Positions 15,361 through 23,297 of a DNA stretch of 37,821 bases are shown here, one piece after another (position 1 is the stretch's first letter; every line of letters starts with the position of its first letter). The notes beneath the pieces were generated by a model. It did no database searches. It saw nothing but the letters and a program-made list of their open reading frames with translations, and was not told where the DNA came from. The translations under genes were made by a program, and so were the position numbers. Source of the DNA: Xanthobacteraceae bacterium (GTDB taxonomy: Bacteria > Pseudomonadota > Alphaproteobacteria > Rhizobiales > Xanthobacteraceae); contig JASHVN010000171.1 in NCBI GenBank assembly GCA_030044555.1, forward strand, positions 1-37,821, read 5' to 3'.

Positions 15361-17169
15361 TTAAGGCACTGCGAAGACTGTGAGTTGTCCGCCGAGCGCA
15401 GTGTAGTTGCTCAGCGCGGCATAGCCGCCGACTGCACCCAATCCGGCATGCGGATCGGTAAGACCGGCTGCCAGTCCGATCCCAGCCCAGCCGCCGACGC
15501 CGGACAACACCGCAACGTACTGCTTGCCGGCGTGCTGGTAGGTCATGACATTGCCGATGATGCCTGACGGGGTCTTGAATCTATATAGTTCCTTACCCGT
15601 CTTGGCGTCGACAGCCTTCAGATATCCTTCCAGCGTTCCGTAAAACACCACGCCGCCAGCAGTCGCCAGCGCGCCGGACCACACCGAAAACAGCTCGGGG
15701 TCAGACCAAACGATCTTGCCCGTCTTGTTGTCCCAAGCGATGAAGTTCCCCATGTTCGAGTCGCCGGGAGGCGGATACATGGAGAGAGTCGCCCCAACAT
15801 AGGGCTGTCCCGCGGTGTAGCTGACCCGGAACGGCTCGTAGTCCATGCAAACGTGGTTCGTCGGCACATAGAACAGCTGGGTTTCCGGCGAATAGGCCGC
15901 CGGCTGCTCGTCCTTCGATCCCAGTGCCGCCGGACAGATGCCGGTGGTGTTGTGATCCTCACCGCCAGCTTGCGTCGAGTATCGCTGCACAACTGTGGGC
16001 CGACCGTAATTCGGCGAGTTCTTGTCCATGTCGACGCCGCTGGTCCAATTGACCTTCGGATCGTACTTCGCAGCAACCAACAGCTCGCCCGTTGCACGGT
16101 CGAGAGTGTAGCCGAGACCGTTGCGATCAAAGTGGGTCAGGAGCTTGCGCTCGCGGCCATTGATGCGCTGATCGGTAAGGATCATCTCGTTGACACCATC
16201 GTAGTCCCATTCGTCATGGGGCGTCATCTGATAGACCCATTTGGCTACGCCAGTATCCGGATTGCGCGCCCAGATTGTCATCGACCATTTGTTATCGCCG
16301 GGGCGCTGCGTCGGATTCCAGGTCGAGGGATTGCCCGACCCGTAATAGACGAGGTTCAACTCGGGATCGTACGAAATCCAGCCCCAGGTGCAGCCGCCGC
16401 CGATCTTCCACTGATCGCCCTGCCAGGTCTTCAGGCTGGAATTTTGCCCCACCGGCTTACCGAATTGCGTCGTCTTCTCGGGATCCACCAGAATTTGATC
16501 ATCCGGCCCCTCCGAGTAGGCGCGCCAAGCCAGCTTGCCGGAATTGATGTCGTAGGCAGCAAGAGAACATTGCACTCCGAATTCGCCGCCAGAGGTGCCG
16601 ACCAGCACCTTGTCCTTGACGACAAGCGGCGCCGACGTGCCGGTCTGCCCCCTCTTCGGATCGCCGTTAACGGCGGTCCAGACTTCCTTGCCAGTTTTGG
16701 CGTCGAGCGCCACTAGTTTGTCGTCGGCTTGGTGCAGGAAAATCTTGCCGTCGGCGTAAGCGACACCGCGATTGACTGTGTCGCAACACATCACGGGGAT
16801 GACGCTCGGATCCTGCTTCGGCTCGTATTTCCACAGGATCTTGCCATCGTGACTCAAATCAAGCGCATAGACGATGTTAGGAAACGGCGTCGACAGGTAC
16901 ATGACGTCGCCCACGACAAGGGGAGCACCTTCATGCCCACGCAAAACGCCGGTCGAGAAGGTCCATGCGACCTGCAGCTTACCGACATTGCTGGTATTGA
17001 TCTGTTTGAGCTGTGAGTAACGGGTATTGGCGTAGTTCTTTGCTGGCATCACCCACTGATTTGGGTTCTGCGACATCTTCGCGAGATCGTCCTGGGCGTA
17101 GCTGAAGCCGCCGACAAGCACGGCCACCGCGCCCACCAAGGTACCTATTGTGAGAGACATGCAACGCAT
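15361..17169 (-). CDS. xoxF: XoxF, lanthanide-type PQQ-dependent methanol dehydrogenase
   Basis: A 602-residue periplasmic quinoprotein: signal peptide (1-25), then an eight-bladed tryptophan-docking propeller. Visible key features are the vicinal cysteines C128-C129 (MCCDTVNRG), the metal ligand Glu in SGGEFG (E196), Asn in GSGNPSTWN (N280), and [11 protein letters not shown] with the catalytic Asp at 322 and the extra Asp at 324. That extra Asp marks lanthanide-dependent XoxF; calcium-type MxaF has Ala there. It converts methanol to formaldehyde (or formate) and reduces XoxG. ATG at 17169 is preceded by GGGAGG at 7 nt. Odd: [14 protein letters not shown], where XoxF proteins I know usually read GVRG. 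It heads the operon xoxF-xoxG-xoxJ-CX3CW protein. Confidence 0.97.
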   Translation of the reverse strand: MRCMSLTIGTLVGAVAVLVGGFSYAQDDLAKMSQNPNQWVMPAKNYANTRYSQLKQINTSNVGKLQVAWTFSTGVLRGHEGAPLVVGDVMYLSTPFPNIVYALDLSHDGKILWKYEPKQDPSVIPVMCCDTVNRGVAYADGKIFLHQADDKLVALDAKTGKEVWTAVNGDPKRGQTGTSAPLVVKDKVLVGTSGGEFGVQCSLAAYDINSGKLAWRAYSEGPDDQILVDPEKTTQFGKPVGQNSSLKTWQGDQWKIGGGCTWGWISYDPELNLVYYGSGNPSTWNPTQRPGDNKWSMTIWARNPDTGVAKWVYQMTPHDEWDYDGVNEMILTDQRINGRERKLLTHFDRNGLGYTLDRATGELLVAAKYDPKVNWTSGVDMDKNSPNYGRPTVVQRYSTQAGGEDHNTTGICPAALGSKDEQPAAYSPETQLFYVPTNHVCMDYEPFRVSYTAGQPYVGATLSMYPPPGDSNMGNFIAWDNKTGKIVWSDPELFSVWSGALATAGGVVFYGTLEGYLKAVDAKTGKELYRFKTPSGIIGNVMTYQHAGKQYVAVLSGVGGWAGIGLAAGLTDPHAGLGAVGGYAALSNYTALGGQLTVFAVP

Positions 17170-17271
17170 CGTGCGTCCTCCCTACGATGTTGTCATCGGG
17201 GGGTGCACCGACGTGAACAAGCCCAAAGCAGGCTTGACCTCGCGGCGCAAACCCGTGCCTCGGGAAGCATG

Positions 17272-17290
17272 TCCGGCAGCGTGTCACAGC
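17272..17290 (-). promoter_or_regulatory. 19-bp box upstream of xoxF, copy 1
   Basis: On the minus strand the box reads GCTGTGACACGCTGCCGGA and lies 103 nt upstream of the xoxF ATG. It is identical over all 19 bp to 21014-21032, upstream of the MetA-type transporter gene, in the same orientation. It contains GTGNCAC symmetry. Confidence 0.65.
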
Positions 17291-17444
17291 ATGAGCGCAG
17301 TGCGAATTTTTTTCTCGCTACCCGCGTACGCCTTCGAAGAAACGCCAACCCTCCCTAAACAGCGGGCGTCCTTGAAGCCGGAAACTTCATCGATACTATG
17401 CCCGCACCGGTTGGCGTGCAATAGCAATTCACGGCAGCGGTGCG

Positions 17445-17476
17445 TCCCAACATTTGCAGGGTGGAATGTGTTGGGA
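17445..17476. promoter_or_regulatory. Candidate operator dyad TCCCAACA-N16-TGTTGGGA
   Basis: A perfect 8-bp inverted repeat with a 16-nt spacer, 36 nt before the metallohydrolase ATG and far upstream of xoxF. The half-sites and spacer length equal those of the dyad between the kinase and pqqA (5129-5160). Confidence 0.5.
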
Positions 17477-17512
17477 GAGGTTCGCAACGCACAGCAAACA
17501 TGAATCGTACTC

Positions 17513-18472
17513 ATGAAAACAACACGTCGCCATTTTGTTAGATCAGTATCAATTTGTGTTTTGCTGATTGGAGTCCTCCTCTGCAGGTCAGCAATATTGA
17601 CCTATTCACAGGAGCGTCTGAAACCGCTGACCGTCGACCAGGTCGCGCCAGGCGTTTACGTCCACACCGGCGCGATCGCGCTGATGACGGCCGCCAACGA
17701 AGGCGGGATCGCCAATGTCGGATTCGTAGTCGGCAGCGACGGCGTCGCGGTCGTCGACACCGGAGGCAGCGTACGCGAGGGCCGCCGACTGCTCGCGGCA
17801 ATCCGCAAAATCACCAACAAACCAATCCAGTATGTGATAAATACCCACGGCCACCCCGATCATGTGTTCGGCAACGCGGCCTTCGGACCGCCAACCATCT
17901 TCATCGGCCATCATAATTTGCCGCGCGCATTAGCGGAGCGAGGCGCGTATTATCTTAAATCATTTCGCCCGAGCATGGACGGGCTTCTTGACGATGTGAA
18001 GATCGTCCCACCGACACTAACTGTCGCCGATCGGATGAAACTCGACCTCGGCCACCGCCCACTCACGCTGCAAGCGTGGCGCGCATCGCACAGCGACAGC
18101 GACCTCACTGTTCTCGATGAAGCGAGCGGAACGCTCTTCGCCGGAGATCTGGTCTTCGTGCGTCACATCCCGGTTATCGACGGGAGCATCCGCGGCTGGC
18201 TCAAGACAATTGACGATCTTGCGAGAATTCCCGCGCGACGGGTTATTCCCGGCCACGGCCCGGCACCGGCGCCTTGGCCTGCCGCACTAGCCGACGAAAG
18301 AGGTTACCTGCAGCGGCTAGAGAGCGATTGCCGCGACCTGATTAAGCGTGGAGTGCCGCTGTCGGTCGCGTCGCAGGTTGCCGGGTCATCCGAAAAATCC
18401 CGCTGGGAGTTATTTGAGGACTATAATGCACGCAATGCCACGGCTGCGTATTCCGAGCTGGAATGGGAATGA
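17513..18472 (+). CDS. Quinoprotein relay system metallo-beta-lactamase-fold hydrolase
   Basis: A 319-residue exported protein of the metallo-beta-lactamase fold. The N-terminus (TTRRHFVRS, then a hydrophobic stretch) looks like a signal sequence with a twin-arginine element. The zinc motif THGHPDH (H112, H114, D116, H117) is intact, with further ligands expected in [16 protein letters not shown] and IPGHGP. It fits the family named quinoprotein relay system zinc metallohydrolase 2. The substrate is unknown. It lies divergent to xoxF and 33 nt before the SoxYZ-like carrier, a pairing that recurs next to PQQ dehydrogenases and suggests a carrier-bound substrate. No clear Shine-Dalgarno sequence is seen. 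Confidence 0.88.
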   Translation: MKTTRRHFVRSVSICVLLIGVLLCRSAILTYSQERLKPLTVDQVAPGVYVHTGAIALMTAANEGGIANVGFVVGSDGVAVVDTGGSVREGRRLLAAIRKITNKPIQYVINTHGHPDHVFGNAAFGPPTIFIGHHNLPRALAERGAYYLKSFRPSMDGLLDDVKIVPPTLTVADRMKLDLGHRPLTLQAWRASHSDSDLTVLDEASGTLFAGDLVFVRHIPVIDGSIRGWLKTIDDLARIPARRVIPGHGPAPAPWPAALADERGYLQRLESDCRDLIKRGVPLSVASQVAGSSEKSRWELFEDYNARNATAAYSELEWE

Positions 18473-18505
18473 GCACGCGCCCCGGCAAAAGCAGGAGGCA
18501 GATCG

Positions 18506-19321
18506 ATGATAGGGAAGAAATTACGGTGGTTGGGGCTGGCTCTGCTGGCGGGGGCAGTGGCATGGGGCGCGGTTCAAACTGCGCCGGTGGCGGCTGATGA
18601 TGATCCATGGCCGCAGATTGCGGCCGCTGCGTTCAACGGGCGGCCGCTTGCCGACGGCTCCGGACTCATCACCCTCGAGATGCCGGCGCGAGCCGAGGAC
18701 GCCGCAATTGTTCCGGTCACGATGCGCACGATCCTGCCCCGAGACGACACCCGCACGCTTCGATCGTTCACCCTCATTATTGACCAGAATCCTTCGCCGG
18801 TCGCCGCCACGTTCAAGGTCGGTGCCGGCGTGACGATGATTTCGACGCGGGTCCGTGTGAATTCCTATACTAACGTCCACGCGGTGGCCGAGCTCAGCGA
18901 TGGCAAGCTTTACGTCGTCAAGATTTATGTGAAGGCTTCCGGAGGCTGCTCGGCGCCCATGACAAGCAGCGCGGAAGACAAGACCACCTTGGGTCAAATG
19001 CGTCTTCGGCAATTCGTCATGGCGTCCGTGGGGCCGGCGGCCGCATCGCACGAAGCGCAGATCATGATTCGCCACCCTAACAATTCCGGCCTGCAGCGCG
19101 ATCAGGTTTCGCTGCTCTACATTCCGTTATTCATCGTCCGGAAATTGAGTGTGTGGCAAGGCGACCAGCTTCTCCTGGAGATGGAGGGCGGCATATCGAT
19201 CTCGGAAAATCCCAACATCCGGTTTTCCTATGTGGCGAACGGCGCCGCCATGTTCCGCGCAGAAGCTGATGATACTGAGGGCCATGTCTTCAAAGACGAG
19301 TGGCCGGTCCAGGCGATGTGA
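18506..19321 (+). CDS. Quinoprotein-dehydrogenase-associated SoxYZ-like carrier
   Basis: A 271-residue secreted protein with a signal peptide (1-30). The N-terminal half resembles SoxY (DPWPQIAAAAFNGRPL... ending in VKASGGCSAPM, Cys 148), and the C-terminal half resembles SoxZ (GQMRLRQFV... AQIMIRHPNNSGLQRD). In SoxYZ the swinging C-terminal Cys of SoxY carries sulfur intermediates; here the Cys is internal, at the junction of the two halves. This matches the single-chain SoxYZ-like carriers found with PQQ dehydrogenases. The start ATG at 18506 has AGGAGG upstream. No other sox genes are present, so sulfur oxidation is unlikely. What the Cys carries is unknown. Confidence 0.88.
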   Translation: MIGKKLRWLGLALLAGAVAWGAVQTAPVAADDDPWPQIAAAAFNGRPLADGSGLITLEMPARAEDAAIVPVTMRTILPRDDTRTLRSFTLIIDQNPSPVAATFKVGAGVTMISTRVRVNSYTNVHAVAELSDGKLYVVKIYVKASGGCSAPMTSSAEDKTTLGQMRLRQFVMASVGPAAASHEAQIMIRHPNNSGLQRDQVSLLYIPLFIVRKLSVWQGDQLLLEMEGGISISENPNIRFSYVANGAAMFRAEADDTEGHVFKDEWPVQAM

Positions 19322-19330
19322 AGGGCGACG

Positions 19331-19693
19331 TCAGAAACAGCGAACTTCCGCTTCCGCCTGCGCCCGGCGCAGATCCTCGACCGCCGAACGGGCGATGTCT
19401 GTCGAACGAAATTCGCCGCCGAGGTTTCCCGGCACCTGAGCCATGCTCAGGACGGTTTCCGCCGTTACATATCGATCATAGGGCAACAGCGAGGCGATGA
19501 CGTCGATTGAACAAGAACATTTCTGCAGCGAGACCTGCGATTCCCCATTGGCTTTCATGCAGCCAAAAACGTAGTCAACGCGCGCGGACGTCGGATAATC
19601 GTTGAGCTCGGCTGCTTGTGCCTTTGAATTTGTGCCGCAGGCAAGCAGCATAACGCCAAGCCCAAACCCAACCGATATTGTAACGCGAGGCAT
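19331..19693 (-). CDS. Small secreted cysteine-containing protein
   Basis: A 120-residue protein. The N-terminal signal is lipoprotein-like or Sec-type (VTISVGFGLGVMLLACGTNSKAQAAE; the LLACG stretch resembles a lipobox). The mature part has ARVDYVFGCMKANGE, LQKCSCSIDVIASLLPYDRYVTAETVLSMAQ and ends EVRCF, giving four cysteines that could make two disulfides. I recognise the pattern of short proteins found beside XoxF modules but know no function. The start MPRVTIS at 19693 has AGGGAA about 8 nt upstream; the TTG two codons earlier is less likely. It is convergent with the SoxYZ-like gene (9-nt gap). Confidence 0.78.
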   Translation of the reverse strand: MPRVTISVGFGLGVMLLACGTNSKAQAAELNDYPTSARVDYVFGCMKANGESQVSLQKCSCSIDVIASLLPYDRYVTAETVLSMAQVPGNLGGEFRSTDIARSAVEDLRRAQAEAEVRCF

Positions 19694-19757
19694 GATCAAA
19701 TTCCCTGCTGTGGCTCCTGCTCTGGAGCGATCTGCCCCCTTCTGTGGCCGAGTTTAA

Positions 19758-19791
19758 GCTAGCCGCGGCGCGTTGTCCTATGGCGGCTAGC
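19758..19791. terminator. Perfect 9-bp inverted repeat between two minus-strand genes
   Basis: GCTAGCCGC (19758-19766) and GCGGCTAGC (19783-19791) pair perfectly around a 16-nt loop. It is about 110 nt downstream of the transporter stop and 65 nt upstream of the small secreted protein's start. No T-run follows on the minus strand. It may be a terminator of the transporter transcript or an operator for the next gene. Confidence 0.45.
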
Positions 19792-19902
19792 CGTTACATT
19801 TCCGCTGACCGGCAGGCGCGTGAGCGCACGTTCGTCGGCCACTGGGCTCCGAACGACGAAAACACTCGGAAACCCGGCTGGTGATTTCAGCGTTTGATTG
19901 CC

Positions 19903-20832
19903 TTACTTGAGTGGCAACGCTTTGACCGGCATCGGCGCTTCTGCAGTCTGGACCGGCGGCGACCACAGCGGGATGACCAAGCGGAACCAACCGCGCGTGT
20001 CATATCCACCATAGTTCTCCTGCCACACGGTCTCGGTGAGATAGACCTGCAGGTCGACCGGACCGAAATTGTAGCCGACAAGGCCGCCGAGTGCGAACTG
20101 GCTCTGCCTCGCGTAACCGACGACCGGCGTAGAGAGGTCCCAGGAGCCGAACCCCACCGGGCCAATCTCCCATTTGTCGAACTTATGGGTGGCTGTTAGG
20201 TCCAGGTTCAGCCAGTCGGGATTGCAGCCGCCGGTGATCCCGGTTACCAAATTCAAGCACGGGGAAACCTGCCCCCTGCCGGGAACGAACTGGTCGAAGT
20301 CAATGCCGTAGGCGGCGGTAGCTGAGAGATTCCAACCATCTTTGGTATAGCTCAGCGCGAAGTCCTGTCTCAGTGAATTCGTGCTCCAGCCAAGCGGCGT
20401 GTCGACGTCGAAATAATTGCCGATCCCGTAGCTGAAGCTGAAGCCGTTGCCGAGGTCCCAGGCGATCATCCCCAGCAGAAGGGGATTGTACATGCTGTAA
20501 TTGTAGGAGGTGCCTACCGTCCCCGCTTCGAGTTCCGGCGCTGCGCCCACCGCTTCGACTCTGCCGCCCAAAATGGTCCACGGCGTCGACCAAATAAGCA
20601 CTGGGATATTCACGCCCAAGGCCGTGTTCGGCGAGGTGCTTCGGACACCCCAATCGAACGTATCGATGTAGTAAAGGCCCTGCGGCAACGGCGCCCCTAC
20701 TGCGAGTCCCACTGTCTCACCCGGCTGCATCACCGACCCGGCCAGCGCCGCCGGGGCGGCACTGCAGACCGATAGCACGCACGCTGCGCAAAACTTCGCC
20801 AGCTTACCTGCGATTCCCGCTGTGCAATTCAT
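19903..20832 (-). CDS. Outer-membrane transporter, MetA-pathway type (PF13557-like)
   Basis: A 309-residue exported protein with a signal peptide (about 1-31, ending AALA). The remainder alternates as beta-strands with aromatic girdles (GQVSPCLNLVTGITGGCNPDWLNLDLTATHKF, WEIGPVGFGSWDLS, QSQFALGGLVGYNFGPVDLQVYLTETVW) and ends in a barrel-type strand before a Pro/Ala tail. This fits the Phenol_MetA_deg outer-membrane family, often annotated simply as transporter. The start MNCTAG at 20832 has GGGGAGG 8 nt upstream. Its upstream region matches that of xoxF, so co-expression with methanol oxidation is likely. The cargo is unknown; passage of a small alcohol or a metal complex is possible. Confidence 0.85.
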   Translation of the reverse strand: MNCTAGIAGKLAKFCAACVLSVCSAAPAALAGSVMQPGETVGLAVGAPLPQGLYYIDTFDWGVRSTSPNTALGVNIPVLIWSTPWTILGGRVEAVGAAPELEAGTVGTSYNYSMYNPLLLGMIAWDLGNGFSFSYGIGNYFDVDTPLGWSTNSLRQDFALSYTKDGWNLSATAAYGIDFDQFVPGRGQVSPCLNLVTGITGGCNPDWLNLDLTATHKFDKWEIGPVGFGSWDLSTPVVGYARQSQFALGGLVGYNFGPVDLQVYLTETVWQENYGGYDTRGWFRLVIPLWSPPVQTAEAPMPVKALPLK

Positions 20833-21359
20833 CCGCTGATCCTCCCCAGGTTGCATCGACGGCGTTGCAGCTGTTCGCGGTACACTTGCCGGGCTTCATC
20901 TCCCTTTCGTTCGCATGCTCAAGGCCGGCCTGTACCGGCCCGTTCAAACAGCTCGGCAATAGCCAAACGTCTTTGCAACGTCGCGAACGTTAACAGTTTC
21001 AGTCGGGATAGCTTCCGGCAGCGTGTCACAGCCTGGGCGGGATCAGAGGGATCGCATTCCGGCTCCCTCGCCGATCCCCGACTTCCGAAAGCACGTCAGC
21101 CTTTCCCGCGACCGACGCCCTTTGAAGCCTGGAAGCTTAGAAACAGTTTATGCTTGGTCCACTTGCATGTCGTCGCGTATTTGAACGGATGTACTTCTTT
21201 CTTCGCTGGTGTGACTAAAATGTCACCAAAAAGTTGCATTCCACACATTCTACAAGCAAAAACAAATGTTTCCGGGGTGCCAAATCAGCCATTCGGTTGT
21301 GGAACAAATCCCTGGAGGGGATGTGCGGCGGGTGGCAGATACAGCGCCCGTCCGCACTG
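20833..21359. promoter_or_regulatory. Long upstream region of the transporter gene
   Basis: No gene is supported in these 527 bases. From the transporter outward there is a leader hairpin GGCCGG-6 nt-CCGGCC (20923-20940), the shared 19-bp box (21014-21032), a CTTCCGAAAG near-palindrome (21082-21091), and the reverse complement of GGCTTCAAAGGGCG (about 21115-21128). A more AT-rich part (21160-21290) carries GTGAC-TAAAAT-GTCAC (21211-21226). The last 70 bases before 21360 are the 3' flank of folP. Confidence 0.55.
21014..21032 (-). promoter_or_regulatory. 19-bp box upstream of the transporter gene, copy 2
   Basis: Identical to the box upstream of xoxF (17272-17290) and in the same orientation, 182 nt before the transporter ATG. 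Flanking blocks are also similar. Confidence 0.65.
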
Positions 21360-22208
21360 TCAGCAGATCGGCGCTTGGCTGCCGCACTTGCGGATCGTGT
21401 CCAGCACCTTAAACGCGCTGATATGCTCGGCGACATCATGGACCCTGAAGATCGACGCGCCGCACATGGCCGCCGCAAGATTCGCCGCAACGGTACCGAT
21501 CAATTGTCCTTCGATGCCGCCCTTGACCAGCGATCCCAGAAACGTCTTGCGCGAGACCCCGACCATAATCGGACAGCCAAAGTCGGCAAGCTCGCCGAGT
21601 CGGGCGATTACTTCGACATTCTGGCGAGCGGTCTTGCCGAAGGCAATTCCAGGATCGAGGATGATGCGCGAGCGTGGAATTCCCGCAATGTTGGCAAGTT
21701 CCAGAGAACGAGCAAAAAACCGCCTGATCTCGCTAATGATGTCCAGCGATGCGTCCTTCTCGGCTCGATTGTGCATGATCACCACTGCGGCCCGGCCGCC
21801 GGCAACTGCGTCGGCCATGGCAGGATCCTTCTGTAAGCCCCAGACGTCATTCACCAGGATAGCACCCCCCTCGATCGCACGCGCAGCAACGCTGGCTTTA
21901 TAAGTATCGATCGACAGCGGGACTTCGAGCTTCGCCGCCAGTTCGGTCAATGTCGCTTCGACGCGTGAAAGCTCTTCGGCCTCGGTGACGGGAGCGGCGC
22001 CAGGCCGGGTCGACTCGCCGCCGACGTCGATGATATCGCAGCCCGCGCCCGCCATCGCAGCCGCATGCGCTAACGCGGCTTCCGTGGCAACAAAACGTCC
22101 GCCGTCGGAAAACGAATCCGGCGTCAGGTTGAGAATTCCCATAACCAGCAGACGGCTTCCAATTTTTTCAAGAAACGCGTCACGCCGTGCGCACTGCTCC
22201 GCGCGCAT
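21360..22208 (-). CDS. folP: Dihydropteroate synthase
   Basis: A 282-residue DHPS with all family signatures: LLVMGILNLTPDSFSDGGRF (pterin diphosphate site), DIIDVGGESTRPGA, PLSIDTYKASVA, ILVNDVWG, RIILDPGIAFGK and the C-terminal VGVSRKTFLG. It condenses the pterin diphosphate with p-aminobenzoate for folate. Because it closes the fhc operon it could alternatively serve H4MPT, but the MJ0107-type protein at 6022 is the better candidate for that. The start MRAEQCARRD at 22208 was chosen by homology; the longer frame to 22319 lies inside the upstream small gene. Its start overlaps that gene by 29 nt. Confidence 0.93.
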   Translation of the reverse strand: MRAEQCARRDAFLEKIGSRLLVMGILNLTPDSFSDGGRFVATEAALAHAAAMAGAGCDIIDVGGESTRPGAAPVTEAEELSRVEATLTELAAKLEVPLSIDTYKASVAARAIEGGAILVNDVWGLQKDPAMADAVAGGRAAVVIMHNRAEKDASLDIISEIRRFFARSLELANIAGIPRSRIILDPGIAFGKTARQNVEVIARLGELADFGCPIMVGVSRKTFLGSLVKGGIEGQLIGTVAANLAAAMCGASIFRVHDVAEHISAFKVLDTIRKCGSQAPIC

Positions 22209-22416
22209 TGGCTCTGTCTTTCTTCCGTGGGAATTCGCAGTGGTATCGTTTGATCGTCCAATTCGGGTGCTCGCCAATCCACTGCGCGAGATAAGGTTGA
22301 GCTCCCTGCACGCACTCACGCAGCGAGCCGTGCCAGAAATACTCGATTCGCTGCTCCTCGCATTGATTAGGGTGCGACAGTGCGCAAACGGTAAATACGA
22401 TGGCGACTATGTCCAT
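22180..22416 (-). CDS. Small conserved hypothetical protein overlapping folP
   Basis: A 78-residue protein: MDIVAIVFTVCALSHPNQCEEQRIEYFW..., then ECVQGAQPYLAQWIGEHPNWTIKRYHC. The pattern of C-A-L near the N-terminus, a cysteine pair, QPxLAxW and a late HPxWxIKRxxC matches short alphaproteobacterial proteins I have seen annotated only as hypothetical. The N-terminal hydrophobic stretch is short, so membrane or export status is unclear. It lies between fhcC and folP in the same direction and overlaps folP by 29 nt, implying co-translation. Confidence 0.65.
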   Translation of the reverse strand: MDIVAIVFTVCALSHPNQCEEQRIEYFWHGSLRECVQGAQPYLAQWIGEHPNWTIKRYHCEFPRKKDRANARGAVRTA

Positions 22417-22466
22417 GACATCGGCTCCGCCGCTTAGACGCTGCATCCTATGCGATTTTACCGCAA

Positions 22467-23297
22467 TTAGGTATCTGACAAGAAACTTGCACCATTTCTG
22501 ACAAAAATTTCGCCTTTGCCCAGTATCGCCATATCCCCGGCAAGCCGTCTGAGCGGTTGACGCATGAGCTTAGCGGCGCGCTTACTGTGGGATTCGACCA
22601 TCGCTGCCATGAATCGATTGCCGAGGAGCTGGTGCACGCCGCAATCGACGAATGTCGGCGATAATGCACCGCAGCCGCCGAGAAATATGGTGCCGCGCTT
22701 GAGAAGATATCCAGGAAGCCGTCCGGCCCTGCCCAGCACGACCACCGTACCGGCAATCATCCTGCCGCCGGCATAAGGTCCGGCATCACCTTCGATGATG
22801 ATCGTGCCGCGCCGCATGCGATCACCGGCGCGTTCGCCGGCGTCGCCGCGAACAACGACGATTCCGCCGCGCGTTCCACTCATCTCGCCCGGCAGCGGCG
22901 CGCCGAGCCGATCGCCGGCCGCGCCCGTTATCTGAAAGACGCCGGACTTCATGCCGGAAGCGGCCCACGGCCCCGCATTGCCCCGCACCGTAAGCCGGCC
23001 GCCGCTCATCAGCCGGCCGGCTTGGATACCAACATCGCCCTCGACCAAAAGCTCACCACCCGCCATCTCGCGGCCTACATAATCGAAACGCTCACCGCCG
23101 CCCTCGATGCAAATTTGCTCGACGTCTCCCATGCGCAACCGAAACACATCACCGACTTCGATACGATGGCGCGTCGTCTGCAATTCAAGACGTTCGATCT
23201 CGCGCACCGATTTGCCGGCTAAGCGATGCGACACCAGCGGCGACAAATCGAGCCGCTGGCGAGGATTCTCTCGGAGCGTGAAGATCAGGCGTGTCAC
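22467..23297 (-). CDS. fhcC: FhcC, formyltransferase/hydrolase complex subunit C
   Basis: A 276-residue protein with repeated G-x-x-x-G-x-x-x-x-G turns of a right-handed beta-helix (GGELLVEGDVGIQAGRLMSGG, GGIVVVRGDAGERAGDRMRRG, GTIIIEGDAGPYAGGRMIAG) and the C-terminal GGCGALSPTFVDCGVHQLLG. It is homologous to FwdC/FmdC of methanogens. In methylotrophs FhcABCD moves the formyl group from H4MPT to methanofuran and hydrolyses it to formate. The start is GTG at 23297, overlapping the fhcD stop as GTGA. Confidence 0.95.
   Translation of the reverse strand: MTRLIFTLRENPRQRLDLSPLVSHRLAGKSVREIERLELQTTRHRIEVGDVFRLRMGDVEQICIEGGGERFDYVGREMAGGELLVEGDVGIQAGRLMSGGRLTVRGNAGPWAASGMKSGVFQITGAAGDRLGAPLPGEMSGTRGGIVVVRGDAGERAGDRMRRGTIIIEGDAGPYAGGRMIAGTVVVLGRAGRLPGYLLKRGTIFLGGCGALSPTFVDCGVHQLLGNRFMAAMVESHSKRAAKLMRQPLRRLAGDMAILGKGEIFVRNGASFLSDT

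Larger units (their letters stand above)
17170..17512. promoter_or_regulatory. xoxF / metallohydrolase divergent intergenic region
   Basis: These 343 bases hold no gene. From xoxF outward they contain a leader hairpin CAAGCC-7 nt-GGCTTG (17218-17236), the 19-bp box shared with the transporter gene (17272-17290), a T-run, a CTTCGAAG palindrome (17332-17339), a distal block with the reverse complement of GGCTTCAAGGACG (about 17367-17380), and a CCCAAC-N16-GTTGGG-type dyad (17445-17476). Confidence 0.6.

Noticed and set aside
15853-16716. 287-codon open frame on the plus strand
   Set aside because: Antisense shadow of xoxF.
15361-17169. Calcium-type MxaF
   Set aside because: Asp 324 in [10 protein letters not shown] and the neighbours xoxG/xoxJ without mxaI point to XoxF.
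18506-19321. True Sox sulfur-oxidation carrier
   Set aside because: Single-chain SoxY-SoxZ form with an internal Cys and no soxAX, soxB or soxCD near.
20851-21903. 350-codon open frame on the plus strand
   Set aside because: Covers the transporter promoter region and then runs antisense to folP; no coherent domain.
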